The notes beneath the pieces are model-generated. The model ran no database searches. It saw only the letters and a program-made list of their open reading frames with translations, and was not told the DNA's origin. The translations under genes and the position numbers were made by a program. A DNA stretch of 64,000 bases from Adhaeribacter arboris (GTDB lineage: Bacteria; Bacteroidota; Bacteroidia; Cytophagales; Hymenobacteraceae), in the NCBI RefSeq assembly GCF_003023845.1, contig NZ_PYFT01000001.1:930001-994000 (forward strand), written 5' to 3'. How positions within the stretch are numbered: the stretch's first letter is position 1; each line of letters opens with the position of its first letter. This document shows, one piece after another, positions 59,738 through 64,000 of the stretch.

Positions 59738-61186
59738 ATGGCTGCTGCACCGCAAGAAACTAATTTAAACCGCCGTTCTTTTCTAAAATCCGGCTCTCTG
59801 GCCGTAGCCAGTTTTATTATTGTACCCCGCTATGTTTTGGGCGGGCCGGGTTATATTGCCCCCAGCGATAAGTTAAATATTGCTTCGGTGGGAGTAGGAG
59901 GCAAAGGTTTGGTTGACTTGGAACGCTCCTTCAATAATGGCAGCGATAACATAGTTGCTTTGTGTGATGTAGATGCCCGCCAAGCTCAGGAAGCTCGCTT
60001 GAAATGGCCACAAGCCAGGTTTTACCACGATTACCGCCGGCTGCTTACCCGCCCCGAAGTAAAAGATATTGATGCCGTAATTGTAAGTACACCCGACCAC
60101 ATGCACGCGCCCATTGCTATGGCAGCCATGCAATTAGGCAAACACGTTTACGTGGAGAAACCGCTTACCCACGATATTTACGAAGCCCGTATGTTAACGC
60201 AAGCCGCTAAACGCTACCAAGTAGTAACGCAAATGGGTAACCAGGGCAGCAGCGGCAATGATACCCGCACCATTGAAACCTGGATTCAGCAAGGTTTGAT
60301 TGGCGAGGTGCATACGGTTCATACCTGGACGAACCGGCCGGTTTGGCCGCAAGGTATTCCTACTCCTAAGCAAGTCATGCCCGTGCCCAGTACCGTAGAT
60401 TGGAATTTATGGTTGGGTACGGCTCCGGTTCGGCCTTACCACGAAGCGTACATGCCTTTCCGGTGGCGGGGTTGGTGGGATTTTGGTACCGGCGCTTTAG
60501 GCGATATGGCTTGCCACATTATGGATGTTCCCTTCCGGGCCTTAAAATTAAATTACCCGGAATCAGTGGAATGCAGTGTAGGGTCGGTTTACGTTGATTT
60601 TTTTGAAGAAGCTCATTTTGCCGATAGTTGTCCGCCTTCTTCGGTTATTTATTTTAAATTTCCGGCCCGCGATAACTTACCGGCCGTAGATTTTAGTTGG
60701 TCCGACGGGGGCATTTTACCGAAACGACCCGAAGAATTATTACCTAATGAAACCATGGGAGATAAAGATGGCGGAATGATCTTTATTGGTACTAAAGGCA
60801 AAATAACCGGAGGTATGTGGGGTAAAAACCCAACGCTACTGCCCACTTCCCGAATGCAAGATACCAATTTACCCCCGGTTACGGTGCCTATGGTGGAAGG
60901 CGGACCGGAAGGTCATCAGCAGCAATGGGTAAAAGCCTGCAAACAAGGACACGGGGCTTATACTAGTTCGCCCTTTGAGGTGGCCGGACCTTTAACCGAA
61001 ACAATTTTAATGGGCAACCTGGCGGTACGCAGCTATAGTTACCAACAACCTACCGCCGATGGCAAAGATTACATAAATCCCGGCCGCAAAAAATTACTCT
61101 GGGACGGCCAAAATATGAAGATTACTAATTTTGATATTGCCAACCAATTTGTAAAAAGAAACTACCGGGAAGGGTATAGCTTGTAA
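59738..61186 (+). CDS. Tat-exported Gfo/Idh/MocA family oxidoreductase
   Basis: A 482-residue protein with Tat signal NRRSFLKSGSLAVASF. Dinucleotide-binding GVGGKG is in ASVGVGGKGLVDL, and the EKP motif is YVEKPLTHD, followed by QMGNQGSSG. C-terminal domain motifs WRGWWDFGTGALGDMACH and PVTVPMVEGG are typical of this large exported subgroup. It probably oxidises or reduces sugar groups in the periplasm with a bound nicotinamide cofactor. It is divergent from its relative at 57983 and convergent with the AsmA-like gene, with only 4 bp between stops. Confidence 0.9.
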   Translation: MAAAPQETNLNRRSFLKSGSLAVASFIIVPRYVLGGPGYIAPSDKLNIASVGVGGKGLVDLERSFNNGSDNIVALCDVDARQAQEARLKWPQARFYHDYRRLLTRPEVKDIDAVIVSTPDHMHAPIAMAAMQLGKHVYVEKPLTHDIYEARMLTQAAKRYQVVTQMGNQGSSGNDTRTIETWIQQGLIGEVHTVHTWTNRPVWPQGIPTPKQVMPVPSTVDWNLWLGTAPVRPYHEAYMPFRWRGWWDFGTGALGDMACHIMDVPFRALKLNYPESVECSVGSVYVDFFEEAHFADSCPPSSVIYFKFPARDNLPAVDFSWSDGGILPKRPEELLPNETMGDKDGGMIFIGTKGKITGGMWGKNPTLLPTSRMQDTNLPPVTVPMVEGGPEGHQQQWVKACKQGHGAYTSSPFEVAGPLTETILMGNLAVRSYSYQQPTADGKDYINPGRKKLLWDGQNMKITNFDIANQFVKRNYREGYSL

Positions 61187-61190
61187 AATA

Positions 61191-64000
61191 TTACTGGTTA
61201 GTTGCTCCATGGGTAGATACTCCCTTTTCACGATTCAAGGTAAATAAAGTATCAATCCGGTGCTGCTGCAAAATATTGTTAAATTCTTCCCGTAAGGCCT
61301 TGTTATTGGCGGCCCGGTCTTTACGGTTGGTAAGTCTTACTTTGTATTTCTCCTGTTCCCGGGTTAAAAGTAAGTGTTGCATATTCCCGTTATCATCCGT
61401 TTTAGTTGAATCATCCTGGATTTTCTCGATGCGCTTTTTATTATTGCCGAACAAAACATTTAAAACGTTTATATCCATATTTAAGTTAGCGCCGCCGCCC
61501 ATAATGTATCGGCCGCTTAATTCAAAATCGGTTAAGTTGCTGTTCATGCTCAGTCGGGGAGTAATAAACTGATTGTTCTCCAGGATAAATTTCGTGGTAA
61601 CATCATCAAAATACAAATGCTCGGTGCGTTGCTTACGCAAAAAACGTAAGGCATTCTGAATGGGAGCCACCTCAATCAATTCCATATCCCGAAAAGTAGC
61701 ATTCGCGTACGCCACGGTTCTATCCAGCGACGGAGAGAATGTTTTATCTAAATGGGTAACGAACGAAACATGGCATTCTACTTTCCCTTTTACATTTTCG
61801 CTCTTCAACACATCCATATTCATTTGATTTGCTACCACAAACACCTGTTGCAGATCAATTCCGGTTATTTTTGCCTGAATGCGCATGGGATAGGTTCCAC
61901 CCGGATTTCGTAACAACATGCTACCGTGGCTGTTTATTTGGCCGTTGAAAGCTTGCAGACTCAGTTCCGTTAAATTTGCCTCCTCTTTATTAATATTGGC
62001 CCGCAGAATTAAGTTAGAACCTTTTAAATATTCGTATTGAACGCGCTTGGCGCTGGCATTTAATTGCAGCCAAAAACTATTTTCCCGGATAGCGGCCCGG
62101 CGGCGGCGTTGGGTCCTCGTTAAAGGCTGATTTGATTTTGGCGCTAAATCCTTTAATTCGGCAATATGTTGCATAAAGGTTTGCAGGTTCAAATAATCGT
62201 ATTGCAAATTAACTTTTAAATAAGGAACCTGAATACCCGCCTTGGTTAATTTAAAACCGCCGGAAGCCGTGGCTTTTCCTTCGTCCGGCGTAACAAAATG
62301 CATGTTGGTAAGCGTTACCCGCTGCCCCAATTGGTTTACCTGGAATCGCAACTGCCGTAGCGCTTCTTTCCCGGATAAATTTAAGGTACCCACCCGAACG
62401 TTTAGCTGCGAGCTGGCAACGTTTAATAAAGATAAAAGTACCCGGTTCACCTGACCTGCGGAGGATGCTGGTTTTACGGGTTTAATTTTTGCACGCAAGC
62501 CGGTTAATACATAAGGTTTGGAGGTAGGAGTGAACGATACCTGTTTTTTAATTTCAGAGTTGGTATTCGTAGAATTATTTGCGTATAAATTTCCTTGCAC
62601 CCAATCAGAATGTAATTTTTCCGCTCTAAAATCTACCTTGGCTTTTAATTTTCCGGGTTGACCGAACAGATACGGTAAATAGTTTTGGATAGCCGCTTCT
62701 ATTTGAAAAGGATGGCCGTCTATAAGGCCGCCAACATTTTGAAGTCGAAGGTCTTTATCCGAAAATTTAAAGTTGCCATTCACGTTGCGCCACATTACGG
62801 AGAACCCGGCCGGCTGAAAAACAGCTTTTTGTAATTTAATATCACCCTGGCCAAAAATGGTGGGCGTACTTCTGCGCAGCGAGTCGGGAAATACGCCACT
62901 CAATTTTAAATTTCCCGCAATTAAACCTTGTTTAGCTTGGGTTAAAGGCAAAGGAAGCAATTGAGTTAAAGTAGTTAAATCAATCTGGCCGTTTCCCTGG
63001 AAGGTAAAAGCTGGTTGCGTAAAATTTTTAAGGCTGAGTTGCATTTGAATAAAGCCAGTTCCCAGGTGGGCCCGAATGTTGGATAGCGTTAATGCACTGG
63101 TTTCAGGTAAGTGTTTAGGTCCGTTATCGAGCCTGCCCACCAACGATACGCCGGTTAATAAACTTTTATTATCGGGTAAATATATCTGTCCGTTTTTCAA
63201 TTGAAATTGGATCGTACTGCGAGGGCGCAAACGTGGACCACTTATACCATTAAACCTGCAAATTAAATAAACCCGGCTGTTAGATTTCATTTTCGCCAAA
63301 GTTGGTAGCGCAGTGGGGGGCATAATTTGCCGGAAAATAGGCAATACCGGCTGATACCCCGAGACGGTAATATTTAATTGGGCGCCTTCGCCGGAGGGTA
63401 AACGGGTATGCGATCCTTTTATTTGTAAAACACTATTATTTACCAGCGCTTTTGCTTGCTGAAAAGTACCTTGCTTCGTTTTTAAATTAAAAGCATATCC
63501 GGCCTCTAAACGAAAAGTTTGATTCTGAAATAGTCGCCGCCGGTTAGACCCAAAATAGTTGATTTTCCCCAGCAAGTTTCCATTCACTTCCAGTTGTTGT
63601 TCGCCTCTTTTTACCCTTAAATCAGTCTGATCGATTTGCAGAGAAAGCGCCGTTCTTTTAAATAAATTTTCGCTGATAAACCGGCCATTTGTAATGCTTA
63701 GTTTTTTTATTCTGAAAAGTAATTTCCGGCCAGTGGTATCTACGTTTTGAACCTGACGGAAACGCAAGCCAATTTTATTACCATTTTGGTCGATTCGTTG
63801 GTGAAAAACAAAATCTTCTAAGTTTATCCGGGATATGCGGATATTACGCCAACTAAATTGCACCAGAGGTATTACAACTTCGGCCTGTTTTATGGCTAAC
63901 ACTTGTAAAGGAGCCGGGCCGCTGGTATCGACTAAAGCAACGTTTTCAAACGTAAAAGTTAATCCCGGAAAGTGCTTCCAAGCCGAGAAAGAGGTAGTGA
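61191..64000 (-). CDS. AsmA-like protein, C-terminal part (partial)
   Basis: At least 935 residues are visible; the frame is open to the right edge (about 32 codons beyond the internal GTG at 63902, including AWKHFPGLTFTFENVALVD), so the gene starts outside the window. The strand-rich, Leu/Asn-repetitive sequence with segments like LQIDQTDLRVKRGEQQLEVNGNLLGKI fits the long beta-groove of AsmA/TamB-type lipid-transport proteins, and the C-terminal part matches AsmA-like C-terminal regions (DMELIEVAPIQNALRFL, RLSMNSNLTDFELSGRYIMGG). It ends in a Lys/Arg-rich coiled tail. Probable role: moving phospholipid between membranes. It is convergent with the gene at 59738. Confidence 0.85.
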   Translation of the reverse strand, partial: TTSFSAWKHFPGLTFTFENVALVDTSGPAPLQVLAIKQAEVVIPLVQFSWRNIRISRINLEDFVFHQRIDQNGNKIGLRFRQVQNVDTTGRKLLFRIKKLSITNGRFISENLFKRTALSLQIDQTDLRVKRGEQQLEVNGNLLGKINYFGSNRRRLFQNQTFRLEAGYAFNLKTKQGTFQQAKALVNNSVLQIKGSHTRLPSGEGAQLNITVSGYQPVLPIFRQIMPPTALPTLAKMKSNSRVYLICRFNGISGPRLRPRSTIQFQLKNGQIYLPDNKSLLTGVSLVGRLDNGPKHLPETSALTLSNIRAHLGTGFIQMQLSLKNFTQPAFTFQGNGQIDLTTLTQLLPLPLTQAKQGLIAGNLKLSGVFPDSLRRSTPTIFGQGDIKLQKAVFQPAGFSVMWRNVNGNFKFSDKDLRLQNVGGLIDGHPFQIEAAIQNYLPYLFGQPGKLKAKVDFRAEKLHSDWVQGNLYANNSTNTNSEIKKQVSFTPTSKPYVLTGLRAKIKPVKPASSAGQVNRVLLSLLNVASSQLNVRVGTLNLSGKEALRQLRFQVNQLGQRVTLTNMHFVTPDEGKATASGGFKLTKAGIQVPYLKVNLQYDYLNLQTFMQHIAELKDLAPKSNQPLTRTQRRRRAAIRENSFWLQLNASAKRVQYEYLKGSNLILRANINKEEANLTELSLQAFNGQINSHGSMLLRNPGGTYPMRIQAKITGIDLQQVFVVANQMNMDVLKSENVKGKVECHVSFVTHLDKTFSPSLDRTVAYANATFRDMELIEVAPIQNALRFLRKQRTEHLYFDDVTTKFILENNQFITPRLSMNSNLTDFELSGRYIMGGGANLNMDINVLNVLFGNNKKRIEKIQDDSTKTDDNGNMQHLLLTREQEKYKVRLTNRKDRAANNKALREEFNNILQQHRIDTLFTLNREKGVSTHGATNQ

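Noticed and set aside
1-64000. CRISPR arrays, tRNA or rRNA genes, prophage or transposase genes
   Set aside because: No regularly spaced repeats, cloverleaf-like sequences, integrase or transposase motifs were seen in any region I read.

Overview
The window looks like chromosomal DNA from a Bacteroidota bacterium, most likely order Cytophagales. The evidence is two proteins with type IX secretion C-terminal sorting domains, a TonB-dependent receptor with a carboxypeptidase-regulatory-like N-terminus, a DUF2807 head-GIN protein, AraC and LytTR regulators with membrane-spanning N-termini, many Tat-exported or lipoprotein oxidoreductases, and AT-rich spacers. A Hymenobacteraceae/Adhaeribacter-like host is my guess, not something shown. 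I see no tRNA, rRNA, CRISPR array, prophage or transposase.

Layout. (1) 1-4941: a tightly packed, overlapping five- or six-gene operon with a DUF4178-like tail, a small membrane protein, DUF350, a membrane-anchored spermidine-synthase-like enzyme, an exported FAD amine-oxidase-like protein and a polytopic membrane protein. (2) 5018-8604: a haem-binding sugar-dehydrogenase-like protein bracketed by two copies of a GC-rich ~215-bp non-coding repeat. (3) 8660-14924: a copper locus (P1B-1 ATPase, Cys-rich small protein, TonB receptor) with a divergent beta-propeller lipoprotein carrying a CPCC motif. (4) 15387-17188: Anbu proteasome-like protease with a transglutaminase-like peptidase. (5) 17633-28317: exported redox and sugar-oxidising proteins (GMC oxidoreductase with its subunit 3, an FAD oxidoreductase, a 1038-residue dehydrogenase/PKD/cytochrome/CBM fusion) and a T9SS-secreted ELWxxDGT repeat protein.

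(6) 28405-44616: mostly minus-strand envelope and regulatory genes. These include PhzF, an F420-type reductase-like protein, a SigZ-like sigma factor, three S41 peptidases, two paralogous outer-membrane-barrel proteins, a class-C serine hydrolase, LytTR and AraC regulators, a secreted S74-chaperone protein and a DUF2807 protein. An outer-membrane-protein/S41-lipoprotein gene pair is duplicated here (30974-32904 and 39735-41624). (7) 44895-50456: a sulfotransferase-like/class-IV aminotransferase pair, then a four-gene carbohydrate pathway (HUMPS-family decarboxylase/synthase, zinc alcohol dehydrogenase, SDR, TIM-barrel isomerase). (8) 50612-61186: acyltransferase-like membrane protein, Gfo/Idh/MocA oxidoreductases (two Tat-exported), an exported TIM-barrel epimerase, an additional-looking methionine aminopeptidase, and a DUF1801/zinc-ribbon/helix-hairpin-helix fusion. 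(9) 61191-64000: C-terminal part of a large AsmA-like protein running off the right edge.

The recurrent theme is extracytoplasmic oxidation and remodelling of sugars. GMC oxidoreductase plus subunit 3, the sorbosone-dehydrogenase-like cytochromes, exported Gfo/Idh/MocA enzymes and TIM-barrel epimerases fit the keto-sugar pathways known from other bacteria. The least explained units are the polyamine-synthase-like membrane operon at the left edge, the duplicated peptidase/barrel module, and the HUMPS/ADH/SDR/isomerase operon.
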